Shown in pieces: positions 1 through 8,269 of a stretch of DNA of 64,000 nt. A model generated the notes under the pieces. That model was not told the DNA's origin and ran no database searches. It worked only from the letters and a program-made list of their open reading frames with translations. The position numbers were made by a program, and so were the translations under genes. The stretch covers positions 1 to 64,000 of the forward strand of contig JBAYTZ010000015.1 in the NCBI GenBank assembly GCA_041675285.1, given 5' to 3'. Origin of the DNA: Candidatus Delongbacteria bacterium. GTDB lineage: Bacteria > CAIWAD01. Positions within the stretch are counted from its first letter, which is position 1. Each line of letters opens with the position of its first letter.

Positions 1-9
1 GAATCGCAT

Positions 10-73
10 GGTCTCCTCCTTTCCGGGATGGTGTACCCCGCACGTATCGGGTGATGCGTGCAGGGAGGAGACC
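10..73. other. inverted repeat / hairpin before the first attC-like site
   Basis: A perfect 10-bp inverted repeat (ggtctcctcc at 10-19, ggaggagacc at 64-73) encloses a smaller 5-bp stem (gcacg at 40-44 with cgtgc at 57-61). It ends just before the first attC-like repeat. It could be an RNA hairpin closing the preceding, unseen cassette, or a regulatory leader. No tract of T residues follows, so it is not a classical terminator. Confidence 0.35.
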
Positions 74-87
74 TCTATGAAGATCAT

Positions 88-202
88 TGCTTGCAGCCGA
101 CTTTGCGCCTGTCACGGCGCTTGGATTCGGAATTGAAATCAAAGGCAGATGGAAACAGCAAGCGCCGCGCCAGGCGCGTCGCGGCTGAAGCCACCGTTAG
201 AC
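88..202 (+). repeat. attC-like recombination site 1
   Basis: Imperfect palindrome. The left arm (cttgcagccga, gcgcctgtcacggcgctt) pairs with the right arm (gcaagcgccgcgcc, ggcgcgtcgcggctga), with about 35 bp of unpaired centre. The right end is GTTAGAC at 196-202, matching the R' consensus GTTRRRY. The left R'' box is degenerate, having attgc where CTAAC is expected. The same element recurs at 11499 and 12257. The orientation puts any integrase and attI to the left of the window. Confidence 0.7.
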
Positions 203-205
203 GAA

Positions 206-601
206 TCAGCGGGGCGAGGAAGTCGCGTTAGCGCGAATCCATGCCGAAAGCGCCTCTTCACTGATCTGGCCCGAGGCAAGGCCAATAATCGTTGTCACGA
301 CGCTTTCGTCGCCGCACAGAAAAGTCTGGTCGTTGAGGCCCAGAAAGATGATCAAGGCGAGAAGGCCGACGCGCTTGTTGCCGTCTTGGAACGGGTGATT
401 TTTCGCAATTCCGAAGCAGTAGGCTGCGGCCAGCGCCGCCAAGTCCGTATTTTGATCGTAAGCCCACTTCTGCTTGGGCCGCGCCAGCGCAGATTCAAGT
501 AGATCCGTATCACGAATCCCGGCGAGGCCGCCATGCTCCCGGATCTGGTCGACATGAATCGCATCAATCACCAACCTGGGAATCCACACCGGTTCTTGCA
601 T
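206..601 (-). CDS. doc: Doc/Fic-family toxin (death-on-curing)
   Basis: A 131-residue protein with the Doc/Fic active-site motif HPFQDGNKR at residues 69-77. In characterised Doc proteins this fold phosphorylates EF-Tu and stops translation. That this copy does the same is inferred. It lies 8 bp downstream of an AbrB-type antitoxin gene in the same orientation, so the two form one toxin-antitoxin operon. The stop codon is only 3 bp from the end of attC-like site 1, so the operon fills a cassette but is read against the direction of the array. The length is normal for Doc and the motif is intact. Confidence 0.9.
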   Translation of the reverse strand: MQEPVWIPRLVIDAIHVDQIREHGGLAGIRDTDLLESALARPKQKWAYDQNTDLAALAAAYCFGIAKNHPFQDGNKRVGLLALIIFLGLNDQTFLCGDESVVTTIIGLASGQISEEALSAWIRANATSSPR

Positions 602-609
602 GGATGCCT

Positions 610-837
610 CTACTTGGCAAGCTCTTGCAGTGCGCCGCGGAACTGCTTTGCCGCCTCTGCCGCAATCGCGAGGGCCTTCTGGGCGACGGGATCAAACGGC
701 GTCAGCAGAATTCCCCCTTCTGTTTCAATGGCAAACAAGCGGTCACCTGGCTCGATGTGCAGGCGCTCTGCCATGTCTTTGGGCAGGGTTGTGCCAATGG
801 AGCCGCCGACCCGACGAGCTGCAACTTCCTTGACCAT
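610..837 (-). CDS. AbrB/MazE-type antitoxin of the Doc pair
   Basis: A 75-residue protein with a SpoVT/AbrB DNA-binding fold in its first 45 residues (VGGSIGTTLPKDMAERLHI, then PGDRLFAIETEGGILL). The C-terminal tail is helical and Ala/Lys-rich and probably wraps the toxin. The start at 837 is chosen because it begins the domain and has GGAGG 8 bp upstream; an in-frame start at 876 would lie over the promoter palindrome. It should neutralise Doc and repress the operon through the CAAGTGT-A-ACACTTG palindrome just upstream. Pairing of Doc with AbrB-type antitoxins is known in bacteria. Confidence 0.85.
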   Translation of the reverse strand: MVKEVAARRVGGSIGTTLPKDMAERLHIEPGDRLFAIETEGGILLTPFDPVAQKALAIAAEAAKQFRGALQELAK

Positions 838-864
838 GGGATGGGCCTCCTTCGACTTGGTGGC

Positions 865-895
865 CAAGTGTAACACTTGTGCTACTTACGATCAA
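865..895 (-). promoter_or_regulatory. promoter and palindromic operator of the AbrB/Doc operon
   Basis: Read on the minus strand, TTGATC (890-895) and TACACT (867-872) are separated by 17 bp, a good sigma-70-like promoter. A perfect 15-bp palindrome CAAGTGT-A-ACACTTG (865-879) covers the -10 box. This is the usual layout for autorepression by a toxin-antitoxin complex. The binding protein is inferred, not shown. Confidence 0.65.
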
Positions 896-907
896 GCGAA
901 GGAGATC

Positions 908-1000
908 GCCAAACACAGCCTGCAGGGAAGAGACAGGAAGCATCGGTGAGAGAAGGCCAGCGCCGCGCCAGGCGCGTCGCGGCTGACGACCCCGGTGGGC
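908..1000 (+). repeat. degenerate attC-like site 2
   Basis: The right half is nearly identical to the other sites (agcgccgcgccaggcgcgtc then gcggctgac, 959-987) and ends in GGTGGGC at 994-1000, one mismatch from GTTRRRY. The left half is eroded: only gccaaacacagcctgcag (908-925) recalls the usual CTAAC...cagccg arm. It closes the Doc/AbrB cassette. Confidence 0.55.
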
Positions 1001-1045
1001 CGAACGCAAGCTTCACGACCACCATTGATTCTTAGAAAGAACACC

Positions 1046-1387
1046 ATGGCCAAGTACTTGATCTCCTTTCCCAGCGCGGCAATGGTTGTGCCCGAAGGCG
1101 AATGGGAAGCGGTGGGTCACGACGCACATGCGGTGATTGAAGAGGCGAAAGCCGCCGGGGTGTACGTCTTCGCCGGCGGAATTGATGAAGCGGTGCCGCC
1201 CATTCTCGTCTCGGCTGACGGGACAACGGCAACGGGCGGCTATCCTTGGGCGCCCGCGCTGGACGGCGGCTTTACCGTGTTGGAACTGCCGTCGCGCGCG
1301 GAGGCCATCGCGTGGGCGGCGCGCCTTGCCAAGGCCTGTCGCTGCGAGCAGGAACTGCGAGTCTTCGGGTTCGACCCGCAGTCCTGA
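1046..1387 (+). CDS. YCII-related (DGPF-type) domain protein
   Basis: A 113-residue protein of the YCII-related superfamily, a dimeric ferredoxin-like fold with a conserved His/Asp pair. Visible family features are the N-terminal strand MAKYLISF, the central GGI...PPILVSADG and the closing pattern GGFTVLELPSRAEAIAWAARLA. The biochemical function of the family is mostly unknown; relatives include YciI and regulators fused to sigma factors. The start at 1046 begins the domain exactly. It is the first gene after attC-like site 2, so it could belong to the array, but it has the high GC of the chromosome. Confidence 0.75.
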   Translation: MAKYLISFPSAAMVVPEGEWEAVGHDAHAVIEEAKAAGVYVFAGGIDEAVPPILVSADGTTATGGYPWAPALDGGFTVLELPSRAEAIAWAARLAKACRCEQELRVFGFDPQS

Positions 1388-1459
1388 CGGCGGCACCCGT
1401 GTTGCCCGGCCTGCGGGAGGACCCCAGCCTGCGAAGCCTGTGTCACGGGGGTCGATCTC

Positions 1460-2626
1460 ATGGATCCGTTGACGGCTCCGTCCAGCGCGGCACAAACGCC
1501 CTGGCCGACGAAGACCTGGCCCGTGGCGACTCCAGCCGCCGTTGGACTTGATCCCAAGATCCTGGCGGCCTTCGACGCTGATCTTGCCGCCGGCACGTAC
1601 GGGTACGTGGACAGCATGCTCGTCATCCGCCACGGAAAGATCGCCTGCGAGCGCGCGTATCCGCACGACTACGGCGTCATCTACGCCCAGGAAGCCAGGA
1701 CACCAAGCGCGCTGAACGCCCACGATCCAGCGGGTCCCTACAACTACTTCAATTCCTGGTGGCATCCCTTCCACCGCCGCGGCGAGCTGCACACGCTGCA
1801 GTCCGTGACCAAAACGATCACGTCCATTTTGATCGGCGTCGCCTCTGCCCGGCGTGAATTCCCGTCGCTCGACACGCCGCTGCTGGAGTTCTTCAACGGG
1901 GCGCAGCTTGCCCACGTGGACGACCGCAAGCGCCGCGTGACGCTCAGGCACCTGCTGACGATGACGGCGGGATTTGCTTGGAATGAAGACCTGCCGTTCG
2001 CCGATCCGGACAACGCGGCGTGTCGCATGGAGGCGTCGTTCGACTGGGTGCAGTTCGCGATCGACCGGCCGATGTCCCAGGAGCCCGGCCAAGGGTTCCA
2101 ATACAACAGCGGCGCCGCGCAGCTGCTTTCGCACGTGTTCCGTGCGGCAACCGGCCGGGATATCGAGGAATACGCCGTCCAGCATCTCTTTACGCCGCTG
2201 GGCATCCGCAGCCACTTCTGGAAGCGAACGCCCACCGGGCTCGCCGACACGGAGGGCGGCCTCTACCTGGAACCGCGCGACGTCGCGAAGATCGCCTATC
2301 TGGTCCTTCGGGGCGGCGAGTGGGAAGGCAAGCCGATCATTTCTGCGGAATGGGTGCAGGCTTCCCTGACCGCCAGCGCGATGGTCTCGGACGACGGCGT
2401 GAAGTACGGCTACTTGTGGTGGCTCTACCCGTATGGCAAGTACGGCCGGGTTGCGGTTGGTGGCGCGGGATTCGGGGGTCAGCACATGATCCTCGTACCA
2501 GAACAGGATCTCGTCCTCGTATTCACCGGCTGGAATGTTCTTCCAGAAAGTCAGAGCCTCAGCGCGGAGGCGGCGATTGACCGCGTGCTCGCGGCTGTTG
2601 TCAATGGCTCCAATCTGGCGAGCTGA
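1460..2626 (+). CDS. class C beta-lactamase-like serine hydrolase
   Basis: A 388-residue protein of the beta-lactamase/transpeptidase-like superfamily (family S12/class C fold). The nucleophile motif SVTK is at residues 115-118, the second motif YNS at 215-217, and the third, normally KTG or HxG, appears as the relaxed GFGGQ at 337-341. No signal peptide is visible, which argues for a cytoplasmic esterase or amidase and not a resistance enzyme. It starts 72 bp after the YCII gene. The substrate cannot be told from sequence; esterase EstB-like and 6-aminohexanoate-dimer hydrolase-like enzymes share this pattern. Confidence 0.8.
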   Translation: MDPLTAPSSAAQTPWPTKTWPVATPAAVGLDPKILAAFDADLAAGTYGYVDSMLVIRHGKIACERAYPHDYGVIYAQEARTPSALNAHDPAGPYNYFNSWWHPFHRRGELHTLQSVTKTITSILIGVASARREFPSLDTPLLEFFNGAQLAHVDDRKRRVTLRHLLTMTAGFAWNEDLPFADPDNAACRMEASFDWVQFAIDRPMSQEPGQGFQYNSGAAQLLSHVFRAATGRDIEEYAVQHLFTPLGIRSHFWKRTPTGLADTEGGLYLEPRDVAKIAYLVLRGGEWEGKPIISAEWVQASLTASAMVSDDGVKYGYLWWLYPYGKYGRVAVGGAGFGGQHMILVPEQDLVLVFTGWNVLPESQSLSAEAAIDRVLAAVVNGSNLAS

Positions 2627-2743
2627 TCTCCCCGCCCGGTGGCTGATGGCTCTGGCGCCCGCGCCAACCGGTGCTGGGGATTTGAACCGCCGACCAGGTT
2701 TGCGCCGCTCAGGGATGCCCCCACAACTCGAGAGGGAAGACAA

Positions 2744-3130
2744 ATGGCCTGGGTCATTCTGGTTGTCGCGGGGTTGTTCGAGGTTGGTTGGGCCATCGGT
2801 CTGAAGTACACCGATGGTTTCACCCGCTTGTGGCCTACGCTGTGGACTGTGCTGGCAATGGTCATCAGCCTGTTGCTTCTTGGCATCGGCATGAAGTCGC
2901 TTCCCGTGGGTACCGCCTACAGCGTGTGGGTGGGGGTGGGGGCGGTGGGCACGGTGATGCTTGGAATCGTGCTGTTTGGCGAACCGGTGAGCGCTCCGCG
3001 ACTCATCAGCGTGGCCCTCATCATCGCGGGTATCATTGGTCTCAAGCTGGCGACACCACAAGGGAATGCCGGTTCAGGGCCGGGAGGTGCAGATGTGGAA
3101 GTCCTTATCACTACACAAATATTGGACTAG
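2744..3130 (+). CDS. sugE: SMR-family guanidinium exporter, Gdx/SugE type
   Basis: A 128-residue membrane protein with four predicted helices. The Gdx signature is clear: catalytic Glu13 in GLFEVGW, LKYTDGFTRLWP, MKSLPVGTAYSVW and LFGEPVS. Characterised Gdx proteins exchange guanidinium for protons. Typical members are about 105 residues. Here the last 20 or so (after KLATPQ) read through the ribosome site and first codons of the next gene, a 38-bp overlap, suggesting loss of the native stop. No guanidine riboswitch was recognised upstream. SMR exporters are frequent cassette cargo (qac/sugE types). Confidence 0.88.
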   Translation: MAWVILVVAGLFEVGWAIGLKYTDGFTRLWPTLWTVLAMVISLLLLGIGMKSLPVGTAYSVWVGVGAVGTVMLGIVLFGEPVSAPRLISVALIIAGIIGLKLATPQGNAGSGPGGADVEVLITTQILD

Positions 3131-4478
3131 CCTCCTGCTTGGTGCGCTCTTCCTTCCAGCCCTTGGCCGGGCGCTGGAACAGCCACCGGGCGCGGGGAAT
3201 CTGGCCCTTGTCATCGAGCAGGAAGTCCAGCGCATGGCCAGGGCGAGCGCCGAACAGGGCGGGCTTTGGCCGGGTTTCGATCCTCTGGCCGTCCCGCTGG
3301 CCATTTTCGACGGGGAACGCACAACCCTGTTCCGTCATCCCGCCCCTCCCGCCGGCTTCGTGCAAGACTCGAGCGACGCGCCTGGCGCCTTCGTCCAGGC
3401 AGGGCGCTTCGAGGCAATCACGGCCAACTCGAGCGCCACGATCGGCGGCGTCCCGTCCGCGACTCTCATGGTTGGGCAAGCACCGGCCGAAGCACTGCCG
3501 CTAAACCTGGCGGCCGTCGCGATCCACGAAAGCTTCCACGTCTTTCAGCGCGAGCGGCACCCGGGCTGGATGGGCAACGAGGCCGATCTCTTCACCTACC
3601 CGACGGATTCCGTCGAGCTGCTGGCCCAGCGGCGATTGGAGACCGACGCGCTGCGGCGGGCGCTGGCGGCTGACGACGAGGCGGAGATGGCGTGTTGGGC
3701 GCGCCAGGCGCTGGCGATGCGCGGGCAGCGCTATGCCCGGATGGACTCTGTCTACTCCGCCTATGAGCGCGGAACGGAGCTGAACGAGGGGTTGGCCACC
3801 TACGTCGAGATGCGAGCCGCCGGCCGGCAGGCGCTGGAGATCCCGCCCGAGGAGTTCGGCCCAACCCAGCTGCGCCGGCGCGCGTACACGACGGGTGCGG
3901 CCCTGGCGCTTCTGCTGGACCGGTTCCAGCCCGGCTGGCCCGCTGCCTTCAATGCCAACGACGACCAGACGCTGGATGAAGCGTTGGCCGCGCGGCTTGG
4001 AACGGGTAGCGTGTGCGAGTTCGCGGCGGCGGATGTGGCAGAGGCGGAACGGCAGGCCAGCGCGGATGTGGCGCGGCTGTCGCAGGAGCGGGAGCGGCAG
4101 CTCGCCCGCTTCGAGGAAAGGCCCGGCTGGAAACTCGTGATCGAAGTGGTGGGCGGCGAACCGCTCTGGCCGCAGGGCTTCGACCCGCTGAACGTCGAGC
4201 GGGTCGGGGGTACGCGCATCCTGCACACCCGCTACCTGTGTCTGGGCAATTCCAGCGGGCGGCTGGAGGTCCTGAACCACGCGGCGTTGACGGACGGAAG
4301 CGGTCCGCACCCGCTCTTCAACGGCATCCGCGTCGTCGAGTTGACGGGTCTCCCGGAGCCGGAGCTGAGTCGCGCGCAGGGCACGGTCACGTTGAAGGCC
4401 GAGGGGTTGACGCTGGCCTTCAAGGGCGCGAGTGCCCAGCGCCGCGGCGAGGTGATCACGGTGCGCGTGGGGTCGTGA
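3093..4478 (+). CDS. secreted HExxH putative zinc metallopeptidase
   Basis: A 461-residue protein with an N-terminal signal peptide (hydrophobic residues 10-26). A zincin-type motif HESFH is at residues 145-149, and ELNEG at 229-233 could supply the third ligand (Glu232) as in gluzincins. The C-terminal 100 residues form a beta-rich domain with no motif I recognise. The start at 3093 follows GGAGGT closely. The first 38 bp lie inside the end of the Gdx/SugE gene. Peptidase activity is inferred from the motif; the family is not one I can name. Confidence 0.7.
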   Translation: MWKSLSLHKYWTSLLLGALFLPALGRALEQPPGAGNLALVIEQEVQRMARASAEQGGLWPGFDPLAVPLAIFDGERTTLFRHPAPPAGFVQDSSDAPGAFVQAGRFEAITANSSATIGGVPSATLMVGQAPAEALPLNLAAVAIHESFHVFQRERHPGWMGNEADLFTYPTDSVELLAQRRLETDALRRALAADDEAEMACWARQALAMRGQRYARMDSVYSAYERGTELNEGLATYVEMRAAGRQALEIPPEEFGPTQLRRRAYTTGAALALLLDRFQPGWPAAFNANDDQTLDEALAARLGTGSVCEFAAADVAEAERQASADVARLSQERERQLARFEERPGWKLVIEVVGGEPLWPQGFDPLNVERVGGTRILHTRYLCLGNSSGRLEVLNHAALTDGSGPHPLFNGIRVVELTGLPEPELSRAQGTVTLKAEGLTLAFKGASAQRRGEVITVRVGS

Positions 4479-4630
4479 GCCGGGAGATTTCACTTGTCAA
4501 TGCTGCTGCCTGTCGCTACAATTTGGACCGAATAAGTCTTCTACGCGCGGACACGTGGGGCTTGGCAACTGCCTGCGGCGTGGGTCGCCCGGCCACGATG
4601 ACCTGACTTTTTGAAGAGAGGGAACGAGAA

Positions 4631-5116
4631 ATGCCGAATCCCGCCAAGAACACCATCTGCCTGTGGTACGACGGCGACGCGGAGGAAGCGGCGCGGTTCT
4701 ACGCCCAGACCTTTCCGGATTCGTCCGTTGACGCCGTGCACCGCGCGCCCGGGGACTTTCCGTCCGGGCAACAGGGAGACGTGCTGACCGTCGAGTTCAC
4801 CGTGCTGGGCATCCCGTGCCTGGGCCTGAACGGCGGACCGGCCTTCAAGCACAGCGAGGCCTTCTCGTTTCAGATCGCCACGGTGGACCAGGCGGAAACG
4901 GACCGCTATTGGAGCGCCATCGTCGGCAACGGCGGCCAGGAGAGCGAGTGCGGCTGGTGCAAAGACAAGTGGGGCTTGTCCTGGCAAATCACTCCCATCG
5001 CCCTGACCAAGGCCTTCACCAGCACCGATCCCGCTGCCGCCAAGCGGGCCTTCGAAGCGATGATGCAGATGAAGAAGATCGACGTCGCCGCCATCGAGGC
5101 CGCGTATCGGGGTTGA
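4631..5116 (+). CDS. PhnB-like VOC family protein
   Basis: A 161-residue vicinal oxygen chelate protein of the PhnB type, often labelled 3-demethylubiquinone-9 3-methyltransferase although that activity is not established for the family. Typical features are NTICLWYDGDAEEAARFY at the N terminus, the central FTVLGIPCLGLNGGPAFKHS, and the WCKDKWGLSWQITP segment. The ribosome-binding stretch AGAGGGAACGAG precedes the ATG. It is GC-rich like its neighbours. The 150 bp upstream of it carry no recognisable site. Confidence 0.85.
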   Translation: MPNPAKNTICLWYDGDAEEAARFYAQTFPDSSVDAVHRAPGDFPSGQQGDVLTVEFTVLGIPCLGLNGGPAFKHSEAFSFQIATVDQAETDRYWSAIVGNGGQESECGWCKDKWGLSWQITPIALTKAFTSTDPAAAKRAFEAMMQMKKIDVAAIEAAYRG

Positions 5117-5262
5117 GAACTCAGGCATGCCAGGGACAAGGTGGACTCCGCGCGAGCCGGCAACGCTTCGCAACCCGGAGATGAACCGGAGTGACCGCGA
5201 GGGTCCGTTCGATCCCGACCGCAGCTGAAAGTGCTTGGTGCGCAGGTGGAAAGGACTCTTGG

Positions 5263-5856
5263 TTGCGTCGAATCATCGTCCATGAGCACCTCTCGCTCGA
5301 CGGGGTCATTCAGGGGCCGGGCGGTCCGGACGAGGATCCAAGCGGCGGGTTCGCGCTGGGCGGGTGGATCCGCAAGTACTCAGATCCGATCCTTGGAGAC
5401 CGCCTGCGTGGGCAAATGAACTCGCCCTTTGACCTGCTATTGGGTCGTAAAACCTATGACATCTGGGCCCCGTACTGGCCCCAACACCCGGACGCGTGGC
5501 CGAATGCCAACCGGGCGACGAAGTACGTCGCCTCGAACAGCGTCACCTCGGGCAGCTGGCATCCCACCACCGTACTGAGTGGCGACATCGTCACGCAGAT
5601 TGAAGCGCTCAAGCGCCAGCCAGGGCCGGACTTGCACGTGTGGGGCAGCACCAATCTGGTTCAAACCCTGCTGAAGCACGATTTGCTCGATGCGTTCTGG
5701 TTGCTGATCTACCCCCTGACCTTGGGAGTGGGCAAGCGGCTGTTTGCCGCCGGTACGATTCCGCTGGAGTTCCGTCTGCGGGAAAGCACGGTCACCCCTT
5801 CGGGGGTCCTTTCTGCCACCTATGAGCGCAGCGCGACAGACCGGGCCGCGCGCTGA
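5263..5856 (+). CDS. RibD C-terminal / dihydrofolate reductase-like protein (copy 1)
   Basis: About 197 residues of the RibD C-terminal domain superfamily (YwjB/YyaP type). Evidence: N-terminal RRIIVHEHLSLDGVIQGPGG, LLLGRKTYDIW, the NADPH-binding GSTNLVQTLL and the late LGVGKRLF. I prefer the TTG at 5263, seven bases after AAAGGA and right at the start of the domain. A GTG at 5191 would add 24 residues without homology. Activity is unknown; relatives are generic NADPH-dependent reductases. A second, divergent copy is encoded at 15175. Confidence 0.8.
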   Translation: MRRIIVHEHLSLDGVIQGPGGPDEDPSGGFALGGWIRKYSDPILGDRLRGQMNSPFDLLLGRKTYDIWAPYWPQHPDAWPNANRATKYVASNSVTSGSWHPTTVLSGDIVTQIEALKRQPGPDLHVWGSTNLVQTLLKHDLLDAFWLLIYPLTLGVGKRLFAAGTIPLEFRLRESTVTPSGVLSATYERSATDRAAR

Positions 5857-5948
5857 GCGTCATGGCCTATCCAGCGCCGGCGTGGCCGTCCGAGCTCCCG
5901 TTGGGGCGGGGCGACACGCGTGCGAAACGGCATAAAGGATAATCACTT

Positions 5949-6500
5949 ATGGAGTTGACGAACACACAAGCGGAAGCGCTGCTCGGGACGCTGGAGCGCC
6001 GCTTCGAGCAGCATGCAGGCCGCCATCAGGGCGTGGAATGGACGCACGTTCTTGCCCGGCTGGAGTCCCATTCGCACAAGCTGCGCGCGCTGCTTGAAAT
6101 GGAGAACACGGGAGGCGAGCCCGACGTGGTGGGCCAGGACGTTCAGACGGGAGAGCTGATCTTCTGCGATTGCGCGCCGGAGAGTCCCCAGGGGAGACGC
6201 AGCGTCTGCTACGACCGGGAAGGGCTGGAGTCCCGGAAGGAGAATCGCCCTGAGAACAGCGCCGTGGAGATGGCGGCGGCCATGGGAATCGACTTACTGA
6301 CGGAGGCGGAGTATCGCGCCCTGCAGCAGCTCGGCAGCTTTGATAACAAAACGTCCAGCTGGGTGCGAACCCCGGCCGAGATCCGGAAACTGGGCGGCGC
6401 CCTGTTCTGTGATCGCCGGTACAACACGATCTTCGTGTATCACAATGGCGCTCAATCCTATTATGCTGCCCGGGGGTTCCGCGGATCCCTGCGAGTCTAG
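5949..6500 (+). CDS. DUF4256 domain protein
   Basis: A 183-residue cytoplasmic protein matching the DUF4256 pattern: LLGTLERRFEQHAGRH near the N terminus, VGQDVQTGELIFCDCAPESP, CYDREGLESRK and a C-terminal ALFCDRRYNTIFVYHNGAQS. The family is found scattered in bacteria, has no known function, and consists of single-domain proteins like this one. It has its own weak leader (ATAAAGGATAATCACTT) and is followed by 183 bp in which I see no gene or clear signal. Confidence 0.8.
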   Translation: MELTNTQAEALLGTLERRFEQHAGRHQGVEWTHVLARLESHSHKLRALLEMENTGGEPDVVGQDVQTGELIFCDCAPESPQGRRSVCYDREGLESRKENRPENSAVEMAAAMGIDLLTEAEYRALQQLGSFDNKTSSWVRTPAEIRKLGGALFCDRRYNTIFVYHNGAQSYYAARGFRGSLRV

Positions 6501-6683
6501 TGGATCGAATCAGGCACCCCGCGACACGCGGCGGCTTGGGCGGCGACCGGAGTGGATCGCGGCGTGATCCTGGCAGGAATGACTGGGCGGCGCCGGTGGA
6601 GCGATACCGAGTCTCCCGCTGCAGGGTCGTCCCGAGGGATGCCTCAGCGACAATCCAGTGAGAACAAACATCAGGAGACCGCT

Positions 6684-7121
6684 GTGTCCACGTTTCACAC
6701 CACGCGAGAACTGGCCGCCGCGCCGGAGGCCTTGTTCGACGCTATCCGGGAGCCGGCGCGGCTGGCGCGCTGGTGGGGTCCGGCCGGGTTCACCAATACC
6801 TTTCAGGTCTTCGAGTTCCAGGCTGGCGGAGCCTGGCGCTTCACCATGCACGGCCCCGACGGGAAGGACTATGTCAATGAAGCCGCCTTCCTGGAGATCA
6901 TCCCCAATGCCTTGGTCAAGATCCAGCACCTCAACCTGCCGCACTTTGAGCTGACCCTCGCTCTGGAGCCCAGCGCGACGGGGACCCGGCTGGGCTGGGT
7001 CGCCGAGTTCGAGGATCACGAGTTCGCGGAGCGGCTGCGGGAGTTTCTGGAAGGGGCCAACGAGGAAAACCTGGATCGGCTGGAGCTCGAGCTGCGCCGC
7101 GGCGCCGCCTCCACTGTTTGA
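6684..7121 (+). CDS. AHSA1/SRPBCC family protein
   Basis: A 145-residue START-like protein of the Aha1/SRPBCC fold. Typical elements are the N-terminal APEALFDAIREPARLARWWGP, GGAWRFTMHGPDGKDYVNEA and the C-terminal helix (FLEGANEENLDRLELEL). These domains bind small hydrophobic ligands in a cavity; the specific ligand is unknown. The GTG start at 6684 is chosen because CAGGAG lies a few bases upstream and the domain begins there. Its stop lies 14 bp before the rsgA start, so the two may be co-transcribed. Confidence 0.85.
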   Translation: MSTFHTTRELAAAPEALFDAIREPARLARWWGPAGFTNTFQVFEFQAGGAWRFTMHGPDGKDYVNEAAFLEIIPNALVKIQHLNLPHFELTLALEPSATGTRLGWVAEFEDHEFAERLREFLEGANEENLDRLELELRRGAASTV

Positions 7122-7135
7122 GGAACTGCAGATTG

Positions 7136-8203
7136 ATGGATACCCAACACACGGAACTGGCCCGGCTGGGCTGGGATCAATGGTTCGCAGACCGCGCGGA
7201 CGCGGGGGGCGCGGGAAGCCTGGCCCGGGTGGCGGCGGTGGATCGCGACCTCCTGCTGCTGATGGACGCCGGCGGGAGCTTCCGGGGCAAACTGGCGGGC
7301 AGCTATCTCCACCGGCACGCGCAGCCCCAGGAATTGCCCTGCGTCGGCGACTGGGTGCGGGTGGAGAAATCGCCGACGGAAGACCTGGGACTGGTGCAGT
7401 CCCGACTGGAGCGCCGGACCGCCCTGCGACGCAAGGTGGCCGGGGACTCGGTTGACTTTCAGATGATCGCGGCCAACGTGGACAGCGTGATCATCGTCCA
7501 GTCCTGCCACTTCGACTTCAACCTGCGGCGGCTGGAGCGCTACCTGGTAATGATCCGGGAGGGCGGAGCCGAGCCCTGCGTCCTGCTGACCAAGACGGAT
7601 CTGGTGGAGCCGGAGGTGCTGGCGGCCCAGCAGGCGGAGATCCGCGCGGCGGGCGTCACGGCGCCGCTGCTCTGCCTGAGCAACGTGACGGGCGAGGGTC
7701 TGGAGCCGCTGCGGAAGACGCTGCAGGCGGCCAGGACCTACTGCTTTGTCGGGTCGTCAGGCGTGGGCAAGAGCACGCTCATCAACCAGTTGATCGGGCA
7801 CGAGGCCCTGCTGACCCGGGGCGTCAGCGCCACGGGCGAAGGCCGGCACACCACCGTCCGGCGGGAACTGGTCGTCATCGAGGGCGGCGCGCTGGTCATC
7901 GACAACCCGGGCATGCGCGAGTTCGGCTTGCTGGGGGCGGAGAGCGGGATCGCGGAGCGCTTCTCCGACGTCGTGGAACTGACGCCGGCCTGCCGCTTCC
8001 GGAACTGCACGCACGCGAGCGAACCCGGCTGCGCGGTGCGCGAGGCGCTGGAGGCGGGCGCACTTAGCGCCTCGCACGTCGAGCACTACCGCAAGCTCAA
8101 GGACGAGTCCGAGTTTCACCAACTGTCCTATGCCGAGAAACGCAAGAAGGACCGCGACTTCGGCAAGTTCCTCAAAACGGCCAAGAAGGACTTGGGCAAG
8201 TAG
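7136..8203 (+). CDS. rsgA: ribosome small-subunit-dependent GTPase A (RsgA)
   Basis: A 355-residue circularly permuted GTPase that helps late 30S ribosome assembly. Domain order is an OB-fold (about residues 30-105), the permuted G domain with G4 TKTD (152-155) before G1 GSSGVGKST (206-214) and G3 DNPG (256-259), then the zinc knuckle Cys286-Cys291-His293-Cys299. All key residues are present. It stands out as a housekeeping-type gene inside a block of accessory genes. RsgA-like copies are sometimes duplicated, so a second copy elsewhere is possible. Confidence 0.95.
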   Translation: MDTQHTELARLGWDQWFADRADAGGAGSLARVAAVDRDLLLLMDAGGSFRGKLAGSYLHRHAQPQELPCVGDWVRVEKSPTEDLGLVQSRLERRTALRRKVAGDSVDFQMIAANVDSVIIVQSCHFDFNLRRLERYLVMIREGGAEPCVLLTKTDLVEPEVLAAQQAEIRAAGVTAPLLCLSNVTGEGLEPLRKTLQAARTYCFVGSSGVGKSTLINQLIGHEALLTRGVSATGEGRHTTVRRELVVIEGGALVIDNPGMREFGLLGAESGIAERFSDVVELTPACRFRNCTHASEPGCAVREALEAGALSASHVEHYRKLKDESEFHQLSYAEKRKKDRDFGKFLKTAKKDLGK

Positions 8204-8269
8204 CCGCGGGCATGCCCGGCCTATCTTGATACAAGGCACCAGACACCGACCGGCGGTCGGGATTCATCC

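Noticed and set aside
77..136. 19-codon open frame starting inside the region before attC-like site 1
   Set aside because: It has a good ribosome site (GGAGG) but runs straight into the attC palindrome and has no conserved content. It may be a cassette leader but is not supportable as a gene.
2676..2705. tRNA-like string ggggatttgaaccgccgacc on the minus strand
   Set aside because: It resembles a T-arm, but the stem does not pair and no cloverleaf or anticodon arm is present.
2627..2743. guanidine riboswitch ahead of the Gdx/SugE exporter
   Set aside because: No guanidine-I, -II (paired ACGR loops) or -III core was seen in this 117-bp gap.
1013..3061. 682-codon antisense open frame
   Set aside because: It is a shadow of the YCII, serine hydrolase and SMR genes; composition is biased to Arg/His/Gln and no domain is recognisable. 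Other long antisense frames (46747-49509, 52116-55907, 61021-63618) were rejected for the same reason.
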